A stretch of DNA of 64,000 bases from Duganella sp. 1224 (GCF_013408245.1 NZ_JACBYS010000001.1:868001-932000), one strand, 5' to 3'. Positions 8,541 through 16,934 are shown, counted from the stretch's first letter. The notes: generated by a model from the sequence alone, not told the origin. Numbers and translations are program-made.

Positions 8541-9725
8541 ATGCCGGATATTCAGGTCATTTTGGCCGATCTGGGCTGGCCGCTGGCAATTGCCGTGGCG
8601 TGGCTCTCGGGGGAATTCGTGCATCGCTGGACGCGCCTGCCGCGCATCAGTGTTTACGGTTTGGTGGGGTTCTTGCTGGCGCAGGCGTTTCCGGAAGCGC
8701 TCAGCAGCGGTGCGTCGAGCAATGTGACCATCCTGGCCAATATGGCCTTCGGCCTGATCCTGTTTGAATTCGGCTATCGCATCAACCTGCACTGGCTGCG
8801 CATCAATCCGTGGATCGCGGTCAGCGGCCTGGTGGAATCGGCCGCGACCTTCGGCGTGGTCTACCTGATCTCGCACCTGACCGGCATGCCGCCGCTGACC
8901 TCGTTGCTGCTGGCGTCGCTGGCCATGTCGACCTCGCCGGCCGGCGTGCTGCGCGTGATCAACGAGGACAACAGCTCCGGCCAGGTGACCGAGCGCATCC
9001 TGCACCTGGTGGCCATCAACTGCGTGCTGGCGGTGTTCACCTTCAAGGTGGTGGTGGGCTTCTGGGTGTTCCAGACCTCCGGCAGCCTGACCCAGGCGGT
9101 GTCGCACAGCGGCATCGAGCTGCTGGTATCGGCCGCCATGGGCGCGGTGATGGGCTTCATCGTGCCGGCCGTGCTGCGCCGCCTGGGCGCGCTGGCGCAG
9201 GACGGCACCATCGCCTTCGCGCTGGGCGTGATTTTGCTGGTGGCGGCGTCGCGCGCGTTTGACGTGTCGCCGGTGCTGGCCACGCTGACCTTCGGCCTGG
9301 CGGCGCGCCACAAGCGCGTGGCGTTCAGCCGCACCGAGCGCAACTTCGGCGGCATCGGCGAACTGCTGACGGTGCTGCTGTTCGTATTTGCCGTCTCGAC
9401 GCTGGAGTGGGAGCGGGTGGTTGACGGCGCCGGCCTGGCGGCGGTGCTGCTGCTGGCGCGCTTCATCGTCAAGACGCTCAGCGTGGCGGCCTTCGCGCAC
9501 GTGGGCGGCATCTCGTGGCGCAAGGGCGTGCTGACTGGCATCGCGCTGTCGCCGATGTCGGTGTTTGTCACGCTGCTGCTGGAACAGACCAAGTACATGG
9601 GCATCGTGCTGGTGGACGAGCTGGCCGCGCTGACGGCCATGACGCTGCTGTTGGAAGTGATCGGCCCGGTGGTCACGCAACGCGCGCTGTACTGGGCGAA
9701 AGAAACCCCGCTGGAGGAAAAGTAA
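8541..9725 (+). CDS. Kef/CPA2-like cation:proton antiporter, membrane domain only
   Basis: 394 residues with about 12 hydrophobic segments of the Na+/H+ exchanger fold, beginning MPDIQVILADLGWPLAIAVA. The start at 8541 has AGGAG 6 bp upstream. It ends after the membrane domain, with no RCK/KTN nucleotide-binding tail, unlike KefB/KefC. The YbdK ligase start codon follows the stop with no spacing, implying translational coupling. KefC-type systems are gated by glutathione adducts, so the pairing with a gamma-glutamyl ligase and FghA is suggestive, but that link is inference. Confidence 0.8.
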   Translation: MPDIQVILADLGWPLAIAVAWLSGEFVHRWTRLPRISVYGLVGFLLAQAFPEALSSGASSNVTILANMAFGLILFEFGYRINLHWLRINPWIAVSGLVESAATFGVVYLISHLTGMPPLTSLLLASLAMSTSPAGVLRVINEDNSSGQVTERILHLVAINCVLAVFTFKVVVGFWVFQTSGSLTQAVSHSGIELLVSAAMGAVMGFIVPAVLRRLGALAQDGTIAFALGVILLVAASRAFDVSPVLATLTFGLAARHKRVAFSRTERNFGGIGELLTVLLFVFAVSTLEWERVVDGAGLAAVLLLARFIVKTLSVAAFAHVGGISWRKGVLTGIALSPMSVFVTLLLEQTKYMGIVLVDELAALTAMTLLLEVIGPVVTQRALYWAKETPLEEK

Positions 9726-10844
9726 ATGGCATTGGAAGCATTCAAATCATCGCAGCCGCTGACCATGGGCGTGGAGCTGGAGCTGCAACTGGTCAGCCTG
9801 TCGGACTTCGACCTGACGGCGTCCAGCCCGGACCTGCTGCACCTGTTGAGCCGCAAGCCGTTCCCCGGCAACGTGACGCCGGAAATCACCGAGAGCATGA
9901 TCGAGATTAACAGCGACGTGCACACCAACCACACCGAACTGGTGGCGCAGCTCAAGCTGATCCGCGACACGCTGGTGCAGGCAGGCGAGCAGCTCAACAT
10001 CGGCATCTGCGGCGGCGGCACGCACCCGTTCCAGAAATGGTCGGAGCGGCGCATCTTTTCCAAGCCGCGCTTCAAGGAAGTGTCGGAGCTGTATGGCTAC
10101 CTGGCCAAGCAGTTCACCATTTTCGGCCAGCACGTGCACATTGGCTGCGCCTCGGGTGACGATGCGCTGTTCTTGCTGCATGCGCTGAGCCGCTACGTGC
10201 CGCATTTTATCGCGCTGTCGTCGTCGTCGCCGTATGTGCAGGGGAATGACACGCTGTTCAATTCGGCGCGGCTGAATTCGGTGTTTGCGTTCCCGATGAG
10301 CGGGCGGGCGCCGTTCACGCAGAGCTGGGACACGTTTGAGCACGAGTATTTCGCCAAGATGGAACATACCGGCGTGATCAAGAGCATGAAGGACTTCTAC
10401 TGGGACATCCGCCCCAAGCCGGAGTACGGCACCATCGAGCTGCGCGTGTGCGACACGCCGCTGACGGTGGAGCGGGCGGCGGCGCTGGCGGTGTATCTGC
10501 AATCGCTGTGCGCGTATCTGCTGGAGCGCCGCGAGGCGGCGCCGGCGGAGGACGATTACCTGGTCTACAATTACAACCGCTTCCAGGCCTGCCGGTTTGG
10601 TTTGGACGGTACCATCGTCCATCCGAAGACATACGAGAGTTTATCGCTGCGCGAGGACATCCTGACCACCTTGCGCAAGATGGAGCCTTATGGTGTTTCG
10701 CTCGGCGCCACGGCCGGCCTGCAGCACCTGGTGCAAGTCACGCACGAGGGCAGCGACGCCCACTATCTGCGCCAGCAGTTCGACGCCAGCGGCAGCGTTG
10801 AAGGCGTGGTCGACTCCGCGATCCACCGCTTCCGCGGCCGTTGA
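9726..10844 (+). CDS. ybdK: YbdK-family carboxylate-amine ligase (GCS2 type)
   Basis: 372 residues of the glutamate-cysteine ligase 2 family. The N-terminal [12 protein letters not shown] holds the Mg-ATP-binding acidic residues, and HVHIGC and the later [11 protein letters not shown] are conserved strands. E. coli YbdK has weak gamma-glutamylcysteine synthetase activity in vitro, and the physiological amine is unknown. It abuts the antiporter gene directly (ATG follows TAA). It is convergent with the binding-protein gene 12 bp away. Confidence 0.9.
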   Translation: MALEAFKSSQPLTMGVELELQLVSLSDFDLTASSPDLLHLLSRKPFPGNVTPEITESMIEINSDVHTNHTELVAQLKLIRDTLVQAGEQLNIGICGGGTHPFQKWSERRIFSKPRFKEVSELYGYLAKQFTIFGQHVHIGCASGDDALFLLHALSRYVPHFIALSSSSPYVQGNDTLFNSARLNSVFAFPMSGRAPFTQSWDTFEHEYFAKMEHTGVIKSMKDFYWDIRPKPEYGTIELRVCDTPLTVERAAALAVYLQSLCAYLLERREAAPAEDDYLVYNYNRFQACRFGLDGTIVHPKTYESLSLREDILTTLRKMEPYGVSLGATAGLQHLVQVTHEGSDAHYLRQQFDASGSVEGVVDSAIHRFRGR

Positions 10845-10856
10845 TTCGGCCGACAG

Positions 10857-11576
10857 TCACTTGAAGGTAATCGCCTTGTTCAGCCGGGCGATCACCTCGT
10901 CCGGCACGGTCTTGCCGCACATGATGGTGCGCTCTATGCCGCGTGGCATATCCCTGAGTTGCAGCAGCCGCAAATTGGGGGCATGTTCGTCGGCGTGATG
11001 CTGCATGATGTACTTGCCCTCATCCTCCGAGACAAACATCAGATCCACCAGACCTTTGCTGACCGATTGCACCATCTTCAGCGTGGAGGCGGTGGAGACG
11101 CCGGTGACCGGCTGCCAGTGCCGCATGAAGTTGTCCAGCTCTCCGTACGAGAAATTGTCCTTGACGAGAACGCGGGCGTCATGCTGCCGTGCCAGCTCGT
11201 CCAGCGAGGCGATGCCGCGCGCGGCGAAGGCGCCATTCGTCAGCGCCACCCAGGTGCGGTCGCGGTAGATCGGCTTGGTGAACTTGGCGTAATCCTTGCG
11301 CGCCGGCGTATTGAACCAGCCAATCGCGCAACTGGGACTGGCCTGATCCTTCACCATCAACAGTTGACGGTTGGCCGGCACCAGATGCCATTCGACCGGA
11401 ATGCCGGCCGCCTTGAATGCCGCCGTGGTGGGCGCGCCGGTCAGTCCGCCGGGTGTGCCGTCCGGCTGGGTGATCAGGTAGGGCGGCCGTTCGCTATAGG
11501 CCACCTGGATGGGCTGTCCGGCATGGCCTGGCGGCAGGGCCAGAAGCAGGCAGGCAGCGAGTACGGCGCGTCTCAT
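10857..11576 (-). CDS. Periplasmic solute-binding protein, SBP_bac_3 type
   Basis: 239 residues with an N-terminal signal peptide (RRAVLAACLLLALPPGHAG, cleaved near residue 19). The rest resembles extracellular amino-acid-binding family 3: YSERPPY near the start, AIGWFNTPARKDYAKF in the first lobe and LVDLMFVSEDEGKYI in the second. No permease or ATPase gene is adjacent, so it is an orphan binding protein. It may have a sensory or enzymatic role instead of transport. It is divergent from the small frameshifted gene at 11661. Confidence 0.75.
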   Translation of the reverse strand: MRRAVLAACLLLALPPGHAGQPIQVAYSERPPYLITQPDGTPGGLTGAPTTAAFKAAGIPVEWHLVPANRQLLMVKDQASPSCAIGWFNTPARKDYAKFTKPIYRDRTWVALTNGAFAARGIASLDELARQHDARVLVKDNFSYGELDNFMRHWQPVTGVSTASTLKMVQSVSKGLVDLMFVSEDEGKYIMQHHADEHAPNLRLLQLRDMPRGIERTIMCGKTVPDEVIARLNKAITFK

Positions 11577-11660
11577 GGTGATGATCTGGATTCAGGGCAG
11601 CCGACAGTCTACACCGAAGACACCGGATCGGTCGTGGCATTTTCTGCTATTGTAGGCAAC

Positions 11661-12012
11661 ATGCTAACGAAACTTTCCCTGCTCCTGGCCCTTGCCCTGA
11701 GCGCCGCGCCGGTCGCCGCCGGCCAGCCGGTCAACATCCAACGCGACGGCCAGACCGCGCTGGCGGCGGGGCGCTACACCCAAGCGTACGAGCTGTGGTG
11801 GCCGTCCGCGATCATGGGGCGGGACCGCCAAATACAAGAGTCCTTTGCCCTGTTGATGTTCAGCGATGTTCCGCTAAAGGTCCGCTTTGACGGCCAGCGC
11901 AAGGACGCGGCGCTGCGCATGCTGCTGCGTTCCGCGGTGAACGGGCCGCCGCCTTGGCGCGGACGTCTTCGACCGCATCGCGGCCGCGCTGAAGGCCGAA
12001 ATGGGGTGGTAG
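11661..12012 (+). pseudogene. Small secreted protein gene with an apparent +1 frameshift
   Basis: The ATG at 11661 opens a frame with a clear signal peptide (LTKLSLLLALALSAAPVAAG) and a short helical region (GQTALAAGRYTQAYELWWPS) reminiscent of Sel1/TPR repeats. Near 11943 the frame shifts into an arginine/proline-rich tail. Removing one G from the GGG at 11943-11945 restores VNGRRLGADVFDRIAAALKA and a stop at 12010-12012. That tail looks like normal protein, so this is either a real disruption or a sequencing error. The function is unknown. The stop of the next gene on the other strand begins 2 bp later. Confidence 0.6.
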
Positions 12013-12013
12013 G

Positions 12014-13003
12014 CTAGAACCGCGTCTCGCGCGCCACGCGCAGGAAGTTGTCGAGGATGCCAGTGCAGTCCAGCAGTTCGACGCCGCCGGCGCGGTGGAA
12101 TTCCGGGTGCCATTGCAAGCCCATCACAAACGGCGCCTTGCGGTAGCGGATCGCCTCGATCATGTTGTCCGGCACCGACAGCGCCTCGACCGACATATCC
12201 CGCCCCAGCGTCTTCACCGCCTGGTGGTGGATCGAGTTGACCAGCCCGCGCTGCTGGCCCTTGAACATGCGCGCCAGCGACGAGCCGGTAGGGAAGCTGA
12301 TCTCGTGCCGGTTGCGGTCGTAATCATCGTTGACGTGCGCCAGCGAATCCGGCACGTCGGTGGCGATGTCCTGGTACAAGGTGCCGCCGAACGCCACATT
12401 GATCAACTGGCAGCCGCGGCAGATGCCCAGCACCGGCTTGCCGGCCTCCACAAACTCGTGCAACAACTCCAGCTCGTACATGTCGCGCGCCCGGTCGCCG
12501 CCCCACTCGGGCCGCGTCGGCACCTCGGAATAGCTTTGCGGCGACACGTCGGCGCCGCCTTGCAGCACCAGCCCGTCCAGGTGCTTGGCGTAGTCGCGCA
12601 GGCGGATGTTGGAGGGGTGCAGCAGGCCATCGGTATTAACGGTGGGGATCATGAACACCAGCACATCGCGCGACATCACCCACTGCGCGATCGACTCCTC
12701 CAGATACTGCAGGTTCTTGCTGCGCAGCCCGGTCGCGCCCGGCTCCGGGTGGAAGATCCGCGCCGACACGCCGATGTGCAGCGGCCGCTGGATGATGTGG
12801 CGCGTGGCCGCCGCCGCGAAGCGCCGGTAGCGCGCCATGATGACCCGGCCCCACAGGCTGAACACGGTGTCGCCGGGGTCGAGGTAGCGCGGCGTGCCGC
12901 TGTCCTGGTGGATGCGGGCGTCGGGTTTGCGGCGTTCGCCGTGGTCGGTGGCGCGCCGTTGTGGCGTGGTTTGTGAATCGGGATCGTCTGGTCCGGCGCT
13001 CAT
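12014..13003 (-). CDS. Class-I glutamine amidotransferase / peptidase C26 (gamma-glutamyl hydrolase-like)
   Basis: 329 residues. The nucleophile Cys lies in GKPVLGICRGCQLINVAFGG, and the His-Glu pair is in LQWHPEF near the end. This is the PuuD-like arrangement that cleaves gamma-glutamyl amide bonds, for example gamma-glutamyl-GABA. The ATG at 13003 is preceded by AGGAA at good spacing. The first 80 residues are an extra, charged segment (DPDSQTTPQRRATDHGERRK) not needed by the core fold. With YbdK nearby, a gamma-glutamyl make-and-break pair is possible. Confidence 0.85.
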   Translation of the reverse strand: MSAGPDDPDSQTTPQRRATDHGERRKPDARIHQDSGTPRYLDPGDTVFSLWGRVIMARYRRFAAAATRHIIQRPLHIGVSARIFHPEPGATGLRSKNLQYLEESIAQWVMSRDVLVFMIPTVNTDGLLHPSNIRLRDYAKHLDGLVLQGGADVSPQSYSEVPTRPEWGGDRARDMYELELLHEFVEAGKPVLGICRGCQLINVAFGGTLYQDIATDVPDSLAHVNDDYDRNRHEISFPTGSSLARMFKGQQRGLVNSIHHQAVKTLGRDMSVEALSVPDNMIEAIRYRKAPFVMGLQWHPEFHRAGGVELLDCTGILDNFLRVARETRF

Positions 13004-13113
13004 GCTGATTCCTGTCTGTCTCGGATGGCAATAGTGTGCCACAGGTCGAGGTCAACAGTCGCCCGCTACGGGCGCCGGAGGTGAGGGCGCGTACACAGCG
13101 CCCGGTGGCAGGC

Positions 13114-13296
13114 TTACTTCGACTTGCCGGCGCTCTTGCCGCCTTTGGCCGGAGTGCTGCCGCCGCCGCTGTTGCCGGCCGACTGGCTGTTGCCCTTGCC
13201 GCTGCCGCTGTTGCCGGTCGCCGCCGACTTGCTGCCCTTGGCTTCCTGCAGACTGCTGTTGCCGCCGTTTTTACCGCCTTGCGTGGTCTTGCTCAT
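13114..13296 (-). CDS. Small Lys/Gly/Ser-rich hypothetical protein
   Basis: 60 residues, starting MSKTTQGGKNGGNSSLQEAK and ending GGKSAGKSK. It is low in complexity, basic and probably disordered. GGAGG sits 5 bp before the ATG at 13296; an adjacent ATG at 13299 is too close to it. It faces the KGG-repeat gene across a 281-bp divergent intergenic region, and both encode small hydrophilic proteins, which hints at a shared stress role. No family is recognised. Confidence 0.55.
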   Translation of the reverse strand: MSKTTQGGKNGGNSSLQEAKGSKSAATGNSGSGKGNSQSAGNSGGGSTPAKGGKSAGKSK

Positions 13297-13577
13297 CATC
13301 GCCTCCGAGTGGAAAAGTGCGCGCCTCCGCAGACGCGTCAGACCCGATCTTAAAGCCACGCTCATCAACGCGATGTAGGAACAAGGCGCGTCGCGCTGTA
13401 GGCGGGCCTTCATGCAACCGATTGGCTCAGCCATATGTGACCGCAGCTCTTAACAAGCAAGGAATGTCCTACGCCAGCGCAAGCCGCATGCTCTACATCT
13501 TCAACCGGGCTGGCCTTACGATGGCATCTCCCTGACGCATGTGCGTCGGGATTCAACCACTAAAGGAGACCAGTATC

Positions 13578-14057
13578 ATGGCCAACTCGAAACAGGACAA
13601 CCAGGGTAATCAAGGTAACCAGGGTAATCAGGGCGGCGGCAGCCGCAGCAATCAACAGAGCGACACCAGCAACCGCGGTTTCGCATCGATGGATCCGGAA
13701 CGCCAGCGCGAGATCGCGGCGGAAGGCGGCCGCGCCGCTCACGCATCGGGCAACGCGCACGAGTTCACGTCCGAGGAAGCACGCCGCGCCGGCAGCATGA
13801 GCCATAAGAACGATGGCAACCAGCAGAGCGGCAGCGGCGGCGGCTCGCGCGGCAGCGGCAGCAACACCGAAGACGATGATGAGGAAGGCGGTTCGGGCCG
13901 CGGCTCGCGTGGCGGTAGTGGCGGCAGCGGCAGCCAGCAAAGCGGCAGCGGCGGTTCGCGCGGTAGCAGTGGCGGCGGCAGCGGCAGCGGGACCCGTGGC
14001 GGTACGCCGGAACAGCACGCCGAGGCCGGCCGTCAAAGCCACAAGAACGATCGCTGA
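13578..14057 (+). CDS. KGG-repeat (stress-induced acidophilic repeat) protein
   Basis: 159 residues, very hydrophilic. An NQG triplet repeat (residues about 8-20) is followed by two KGG-type motifs: FASMDPERQREIAAEGGRAA and FTSEEARRAGSMSHKND. A Gly/Ser/Arg-rich spacer follows and a final half motif, TPEQHAEAGRQSHKND. KGG proteins such as YciG and GsiB relatives are stress-induced, hydrophilin-like proteins. The start at 13578 has AAAGGAG upstream. The gene ends before a hairpin terminator. The NQG stretch is encoded by 9-bp tandem units near 13600-13635. Confidence 0.85.
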   Translation: MANSKQDNQGNQGNQGNQGGGSRSNQQSDTSNRGFASMDPERQREIAAEGGRAAHASGNAHEFTSEEARRAGSMSHKNDGNQQSGSGGGSRGSGSNTEDDDEEGGSGRGSRGGSGGSGSQQSGSGGSRGSSGGGSGSGTRGGTPEQHAEAGRQSHKNDR

Positions 14058-14104
14058 TCGTACCCCGATATGCGGCGGCCCCGCGCTGCCGCACTGATAT
14101 CGCC

Positions 14105-14126
14105 AACGCCCGCTTTTGCGGGCGTT
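14105..14126 (+). terminator. Hairpin terminator after the KGG gene
   Basis: AACGCCCGC and GCGGGCGTT pair around a TTTT loop. The following T tract is poor, so termination efficiency is uncertain. Confidence 0.6.
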
Positions 14127-14197
14127 ATTACGTTAGGGGCCGCACATACTGCGGAGTACCATTGGCGCTACCCTCAAGCCTCACGCAAGGAGGCTGC

Positions 14198-14665
14198 ATG
14201 TTCGATATGAGCTTGCCATGGTGGGAATTCATCCTGCGTGGCGTGATCGTGTATTGCGCGCTGCTGGTGCTGGTGCGCGTGTCCGGCAAACGCACGGTGG
14301 GACAGTTCACGCCGTTCGACCTGCTGGTGGTGATGCTGCTCAGCGAGGCGGTGTCCAATTCGCTGTCCGGCGGCGACGACTCGGTGGCCGGTGGCCTGCT
14401 GCTGGCGTGCACGCTGATCGCGCTGAACATGACCATGGCGTACATCTCGTCGCATAGCCGCAAGCTGGCCACGCTGATCGACGGCGACAGCGTGCTGCTC
14501 GGCCGCGACGGCCGCATCTTCCACCAGGTGTTGAAAAAGTGCCGCATCGCCGAAAGCGACGTCCACCAGGCGCTGCGCGAAGCCGACGTGGAACTGAGCG
14601 AAGCCCGCTGCATTTTCCTTGAGGCCGACGGCAGCATCACCATCCTCAAAAAGAAAGACGATTGA
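14198..14665 (+). CDS. YetF/DUF421-domain membrane protein
   Basis: 155 residues with about three hydrophobic N-terminal segments (FILRGVIVYCALLVLVRVSG, LLVVMLLSEAVSNSL, LLLACTLIALNM). A small soluble C-terminal domain begins at KLATLIDGDSVLL. GKRTVGQFTPFDLLVVMLLS is the DUF421 hallmark. The family (Bacillus YetF, YdfS) is linked to membrane and spore stress, and its activity is unknown. AAGGAGG lies just before the ATG. It follows the KGG gene in the same direction after a terminator, and a 30-bp palindrome lies 24 bp after its stop. Confidence 0.88.
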   Translation: MFDMSLPWWEFILRGVIVYCALLVLVRVSGKRTVGQFTPFDLLVVMLLSEAVSNSLSGGDDSVAGGLLLACTLIALNMTMAYISSHSRKLATLIDGDSVLLGRDGRIFHQVLKKCRIAESDVHQALREADVELSEARCIFLEADGSITILKKKDD

Positions 14666-14689
14666 GCCGCACAGTCAACCCCAGGCGAT

Positions 14690-14719
14690 GGGGTCTGACC
14701 CCGTACGGGGTCAGACCCC
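14690..14719. repeat. 30-bp dispersed palindrome, copy 2 (perfect)
   Basis: GGGGTCTGACCCC arms flank GTAC, and all 30 bp equal their own reverse complement. It sits between the convergent DUF421 and LysR genes, which is a terminator-like position, but has no T tract. Confidence 0.9.
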
Positions 14720-14737
14720 TGTGTGCCGCCGTGCGGG

Positions 14738-15637
14738 TTAGGCGCTGGCCGCCAGCGCCGCAAGCAGCGTTTCGGCAAATGCCGCCACCAGCGGATCGGC
14801 CTCGCGCCGCGTGGCCAACCCCACGCTGGTCAGCAGTACGCCGTGCGCCAGCGTGACGAAGCGCACGCCGGCGGGCGCCATTAGCTGCATACACTCCGGC
14901 ACGATCGCGATCCCCAGCCCGGCCTCAATCAGGCTCAGTTGCGACGACTTGCGCGACAACGCCCGCGCCGGCCGCGGAAAGAAGCCTTGCTGCAGGCAGA
15001 GATGGGCCACCAGGTAACTGAGCCCGCCACGGTCCTTGTGCGGAATGGAGATGAACGCCTCGTCGCGCAACTCCGCCAGCGCCACATTGTCGCGCGCGGC
15101 CAACGACGACTGGCGCGACACCGCCACCATCAATCGCTCGCTGCCGATCTCGCGCACCTGAATATGCGGATGGCGGCGCAGCGTCGGCAGCCGCAGCAGA
15201 CCAATGTCGGCGCGGCCTTCCTCGATTTCCAGCGTCTGGTTCTCGGACGGCAGCATCGACACATCCAGCGTCACGCCCGGATGCGCCTCCAGCGCCCGCG
15301 CCAGCGCCTGGCTGATGCGCGGCGTCAGGATCACCGAACTGGAATGCTGCAAACGGATCACGCCCCGCGCGCCCTGGCCCACGTGGCGCGCCTGCACCAG
15401 CGTATCCTCGATATCCTCCAGAATGCGCTTGCCGCGCTCGAAGAACAGCTGGCCGGCCGGCGTCAGCTCGAACTGGCGCGCGTCGCGCGTCAGCAGCGGC
15501 GTTTGCAGCGCGTCCTCCAGCTCCTTGATTTGCCGGCTTAGCGCCGACTGTGCGATGTACAGCTTTTCCGCCGCCCGCGAGTAACTGCCCGCTTCGACGA
15601 TCTCGATAAAATATTTAAACTGTTTGAGCGAAATCAC
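14738..15637 (-). CDS. LysR-family transcriptional regulator
   Basis: 299 residues. The N-terminal winged HTH (ISLKQFKYFIEIVEAGSYSR, AAEKLYIAQSALSRQIKELE) is followed by a substrate-binding domain with typical landmarks (GLLRLPTLRR, SLIEAGLGIAIVPE). The initiation codon is GTG at 15637; no better start gives the conserved N terminus. It is divergent from a tiny membrane peptide and the DUF4105 gene. An inverted repeat of LysR type lies in the shared region, so these are its likely targets. The effector is unknown. Confidence 0.9.
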   Translation of the reverse strand: MISLKQFKYFIEIVEAGSYSRAAEKLYIAQSALSRQIKELEDALQTPLLTRDARQFELTPAGQLFFERGKRILEDIEDTLVQARHVGQGARGVIRLQHSSSVILTPRISQALARALEAHPGVTLDVSMLPSENQTLEIEEGRADIGLLRLPTLRRHPHIQVREIGSERLMVAVSRQSSLAARDNVALAELRDEAFISIPHKDRGGLSYLVAHLCLQQGFFPRPARALSRKSSQLSLIEAGLGIAIVPECMQLMAPAGVRFVTLAHGVLLTSVGLATRREADPLVAAFAETLLAALAASA

Positions 15638-15670
15638 GGTTATGCCGTTTCGAGATAGATGGCCGCCGTT

Positions 15671-15687
15671 TTTGATATTGGATCAAA
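15671..15687. promoter_or_regulatory. Candidate LysR-type operator
   Basis: TTTGAT, 5 bp, ATCAAA: a perfect 6-bp inverted repeat fitting the T-N11-A pattern of LysR sites. It lies 34 bp upstream of the LysR start and 52 bp upstream of the next rightward start codon. Confidence 0.5.
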
Positions 15688-15738
15688 TCCGGCCTGGCCG
15701 TTACAGTGAAGCGTCTCTTCTTCATTAACGGAACTGCC

Positions 15739-15843
15739 ATGTTGGAAGTGCTCGGAATAGTCGGCGTGGTGCTGAGTATTGCAGTAAAACTGATCTGCGT
15801 CCAGATCGGGTGCGCCAGCGGAGTCGACGACAAGGAGGATTAG
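15739..15843 (+). CDS. Possible 34-residue single-span membrane peptide
   Basis: The ATG at 15739 opens a 34-codon frame: MLEVLGIVGVVLSIAVKLIC, then a short acidic tail ending DDKED. One membrane helix is obvious. The gene lies between a LysR operator candidate and the DUF4105 gene, whose ATG is 18 bp after its stop. The ribosome site (ACGGAA) is weak. It could be a genuine small membrane protein coupled to the next gene, or only a leader frame. No homology is claimed. Confidence 0.4.
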   Translation: MLEVLGIVGVVLSIAVKLICVQIGCASGVDDKED

Positions 15844-15860
15844 GCCGCATAATCGGGGGC

Positions 15861-16844
15861 ATGACCAAACGCATCCTGATATTCGCCGCCATGCTGATTG
15901 CCTCCCTGTTGCTGGCCGCGCTGGCGGCATGGGGCGCCGGCGCGCTCTGGTTCCAGTTGCCCGCCGCCCCCATAGTCCGCCAGCTGGCGCTGGGCGGCTG
16001 GGCCATCCTCAGCGTGGCCGCGCTGATCTTTCTGTGGCGGCGCAGCTGGCTGCCGCCCGCCATCTGGCTGGCGCTGCTGCTGGCGATGATGGCGTGGTGG
16101 AGCACCATCAAGCCGTCGCACGACCGCGTGTGGGCCGACGACGTGGCCCGCATGGTCACCGGCACCGTGGATGGCGACATCGTCACGCTCGACCCGGTGC
16201 GCAACTTCGACTGGCGCAGCGACACCGACTACAAGGTGCGCTGGGAGCGGCGCCAGTACGACCTGCGTCAACTGCGCTCGGTCGATGTGGCGCTGTCTTA
16301 CTGGATGGGGCCCGCCATCGCCCACACGCTGGTGTCGTTCGGCTTTGCCGACGGCCGCTATCTGACCTTTTCGATTGAGATCCGCAAGGAACGCGGCGAG
16401 AGCTTCGACGCGCTGGCGGGCTTCTTCAAGCGCTACGAGACGGTGCTGATCGCCGCCGACGAGCGCGACATCCTGCGCGTGCGCACGAATGCGCGCGGCG
16501 AGGATATGTGGCTGTATCGGCTGAAGATGCCGCCGGAGATGATGCGCTCCCTGTTCCTGGCTTATCTGGACGAGGGCGAGCAACTGCGTCGCGCGCCGCG
16601 CTTCTACAACACGCTGACCGGCAACTGCACCACCATCATCTACCAGATGGCGCGCCGCATTCAGCCCGGCCTGCCGCTGGACTGGCGCTTGTTGGCCTCG
16701 GGCTATCTGGATCGCTATCTGTATGATCTGGGGGCGTTGCAGGGACAGGGCGGCTTTGATGCGCTGCGCCAGCGGGCCCACATCACGGCGCGCGCCCGCG
16801 CCGCCGGTGATGCGGCTGATTTTTCGCAGCGCATCCGTGATTGA
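15861..16844 (+). CDS. DUF4105 / Lnb N-terminal periplasmic domain membrane protein
   Basis: 327 residues. Three hydrophobic segments lie in the first 85 residues (LIFAAMLIASLLLAALAAWG, WAILSVAALIFLW, IWLALLLAMMAWW). A periplasmic domain follows with FDWRSDTDYKVRWERR, VSFGFADGRYLTFSIEIR and FYNTLTGNCTTIIY. The last contains the NxGNCTT Cys typical of DUF4105, a family that includes the lipoprotein N-acyltransferase Lnb. A lipoprotein- or envelope-modifying role is plausible but unproved here. It is convergent with the AMP ligase across a REP-like pair. Confidence 0.85.
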   Translation: MTKRILIFAAMLIASLLLAALAAWGAGALWFQLPAAPIVRQLALGGWAILSVAALIFLWRRSWLPPAIWLALLLAMMAWWSTIKPSHDRVWADDVARMVTGTVDGDIVTLDPVRNFDWRSDTDYKVRWERRQYDLRQLRSVDVALSYWMGPAIAHTLVSFGFADGRYLTFSIEIRKERGESFDALAGFFKRYETVLIAADERDILRVRTNARGEDMWLYRLKMPPEMMRSLFLAYLDEGEQLRRAPRFYNTLTGNCTTIIYQMARRIQPGLPLDWRLLASGYLDRYLYDLGALQGQGGFDALRQRAHITARARAAGDAADFSQRIRD

Positions 16845-16857
16845 GCTGGCGCGTAAT

Positions 16858-16934
16858 TCGTCATTCCGGCGCAGGCCGGAATCCATGCACGGTATGCCGA
16901 GGTTCTATGGGTTCCGGCCTGCGCCGGAACGACG
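16858..16934. repeat. Inverted pair of REP-like palindromes (BIME type)
   Basis: Two hairpins, ATTCCGGC-GCAG-GCCGGAAT (16863-16882) and GTTCCGGC-CTGC-GCCGGAAC (16911-16930), are near-identical in inverted orientation, including flanking GTC and CCAT. They sit between the convergent DUF4105 and AMP-ligase genes. REP elements in such places often stabilise mRNA or stop transcription. Confidence 0.8.

Noticed and set aside
8295..9680. 461-codon minus-strand frame opposite the Kef-type antiporter
   Set aside because: His/Gln/Arg-rich shadow with no domain; the plus strand has a ribosome site and twelve membrane segments.
13600..13635. Short repeats in the KGG gene as a CRISPR-like array
   Set aside because: They are contiguous 9-bp in-frame units encoding Asn-Gln-Gly, with no spacers.
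15671..15687. FNR-like TTGAT...ATCAA near the LysR gene
   Set aside because: The spacer is 5 bp, not the 4 bp of FNR sites; the LysR T-N11-A pattern and position fit better.
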